Source: an uncultured Lachnospiraceae bacterium (GTDB lineage Bacteria > Bacillota > Clostridia > Lachnospirales > Lachnospiraceae). From it: a DNA stretch of 31,179 nt. The stretch covers positions 12,504 through 43,682 of the forward strand of contig CAJUII010000018.1 of the NCBI GenBank assembly GCA_910586405.1, written 5' to 3'. Both the position numbers and the translations under genes were made by a program. Every line of letters starts with the position of its first letter. The first letter of the stretch is position 1. Below, piece after piece: positions 30,210 to 31,179 of this stretch. The notes beneath the pieces were generated by a model, which ran no database searches, was not told the DNA's origin, and saw only the letters and a program-made list of their open reading frames with translations.

Positions 30210-31018
30210 TAACTATACAAAATAAATATTTCTCTGCCTTACAAATCTGTATGTCAGGTCAATGTTTTAGGATGGAAGAATGCGGTGAAAATCGATATAG
30301 TCTAGTTGCTAAAGGAAAATACCTTGAACTGATTCAACAGGATGACAATATTTTATTTGATTGCACACAGAAGGAATACAACGATATCTGGAAAGACTAT
30401 TTTGATATGGAGACAGACTATGCCAAGATCATCGATAGCATTGATGAGGAGGATACATATTTGTTGACAGCAGCAGATTATGGAAAAGGAATCAGGATAC
30501 TCCAGCAGGATTTGTGGGAGATGGTAATCTCATTTATTATTTCGCAGCAGAATAATATCAAAAGAATCCGCAAATGTATTAATGTGTTGTGTGAGAAATA
30601 TGGAGAGAGAAAAAAGAATGCAAATGGTGTACCATACTTTGACTTTCCAACACCAAAATCATTAGCGGAAACACAGATTGAAGATTTGTATGCTTGTGGG
30701 TTAGGATATAGAAGCAAATATATCTATGCAGCTGCTAACAGTGTGTACCATGGTGATATTGATTTGTCACAACTATGGACATTGGATTATGATAATGCCA
30801 AAAAAGAATTGTTAAAACTATATGGCGTTGGGACAAAGGTTGCTGATTGTATTTGTCTGTTTGCACTGCATAAAACAGATGCGTTCCCCAAAGATACACA
30901 TATCAATAAGGTTCTTGCAGTCCAATATCCAGAAGGTTTTCCTTTTGATAGGTATGGTAAAAACAGCGGAATCTTGCAACAATATATTTTTTATTACGAC
31001 TTAAAAAAGGGATTGTAA
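30206..31018 (+). CDS. OGG1-type 8-oxoguanine/AlkA-like DNA glycosylase
   Basis: The 270-aa enzyme would excise oxidised or alkylated bases and cut the abasic site. Residues 1-95 match the OGG N-terminal domain. The helix-hairpin-helix is LLKLYGVGTKVADCI (203-217). The catalytic lysine is K223 (LFALHKTDAFP) and the catalytic aspartate D230 (PKDTHI), the HhH-GPD pattern of OGG1, so a bifunctional lyase is expected. I start at ATG 30206, 5 nt after GGAGG. The 43 upstream in-frame residues from 30077 lie across the direct repeat and are not family-like. It is shorter than eukaryotic OGG1, as is usual in clostridia. Confidence 0.9.
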   Translation: MITIQNKYFSALQICMSGQCFRMEECGENRYSLVAKGKYLELIQQDDNILFDCTQKEYNDIWKDYFDMETDYAKIIDSIDEEDTYLLTAADYGKGIRILQQDLWEMVISFIISQQNNIKRIRKCINVLCEKYGERKKNANGVPYFDFPTPKSLAETQIEDLYACGLGYRSKYIYAAANSVYHGDIDLSQLWTLDYDNAKKELLKLYGVGTKVADCICLFALHKTDAFPKDTHINKVLAVQYPEGFPFDRYGKNSGILQQYIFYYDLKKGL

Positions 31019-31048
31019 AAAAATATCAAAAAAAGTTGAAAAAAGTAC

Positions 31049-31179
31049 TTGACAGAAAATAGTAAAGTGTGATAACCTATAGAAGCTGTCGCAAGTGATG
31101 AAAACACAGCACTTACGAAGTAAGAAGAACCTTGACAAATAAACAGTAATGCAACCCTGAAAATTCTAAAAGAGAAATT
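31049..31179 (+). promoter_or_regulatory. Promoter and leader of a gene beyond the window
   Basis: TTGACA (31049-31054) followed after 16 nt by GATAAC starts a region without genes. A small CTTACGAAGTAAG hairpin lies near 31118, and CCTTGACAAATAAACAGTAA after it is a leader-like sequence I have seen upstream of operons in this family. The downstream gene is not visible. Confidence 0.4.

Overview
The window looks like a chromosomal segment from a Clostridia bacterium, most likely Lachnospiraceae. This rests on a low-to-moderate GC content, strong AGGAGG ribosome binding sites, frequent TTG/GTG starts, a GGGtGRT-type protein paired with a NifU-like scaffold, leuB-ilvD-ilvB and serC-serA operons, and several small protein families I associate with that family. 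Species cannot be fixed from the sequence alone.

Layout. (1) 1-1771: the 3' part of a NifU-like Fe-S scaffold gene and a complete GGGtGRT gene, closed by a strong terminator. (2) About 1772-11370: an accessory region. It starts with decayed gene fragments, a compact candidate type I toxin-antitoxin locus (2381-2728), an N-terminally truncated tyrosine integrase and an XRE regulator with a GyrI-like ligand domain. An ECF sigma factor and its DUF4179-type membrane partner follow, then a GNAT remnant and two small conserved proteins. Next comes a MerR-regulated ABC exporter operon (two membrane subunits, one ATPase, and the MerR regulator as last gene), and then a DUF6578-like protein. (3) 11403-17479: branched-chain amino acid operon leuB-ilvD-ilvB followed by an L,D-transpeptidase. 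(4) 17631-19876: serine biosynthesis genes serC-serA. (5) 19877-24900: a second accessory block. It holds inverted repeats, a candidate small transcript, a tandem array of about 87-nt double-hairpin units, a small 95-aa gene, and an ECF sigma / membrane partner / serpin lipoprotein operon with a truncated second serpin. (6) 24984-29021: DUF1015 gene, MscS channel, tRNA-Thr(CGU), a divergent Ham1/RdgB-like pyrophosphatase and an AIM24-family protein. (7) 29032-31179: a convergent gene with an RRXRR-like N-terminus, a pair of 52-nt direct repeats, an OGG1-type DNA glycosylase, and a promoter region running off the window end.

How they work together. The core parts are Fe-S handling, branched-chain amino acid synthesis (IlvD is itself an Fe-S enzyme) and serine synthesis. 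The accessory blocks are dominated by envelope and stress regulation: two ECF sigma/membrane-partner pairs, a MerR-controlled exporter, a secreted protease inhibitor, and mobile-element debris. The most unusual items are the hairpin array at 20283-20625, the toxin-antitoxin locus with convergent promoters and complementary leader repeats, and the sigma-serpin operon.
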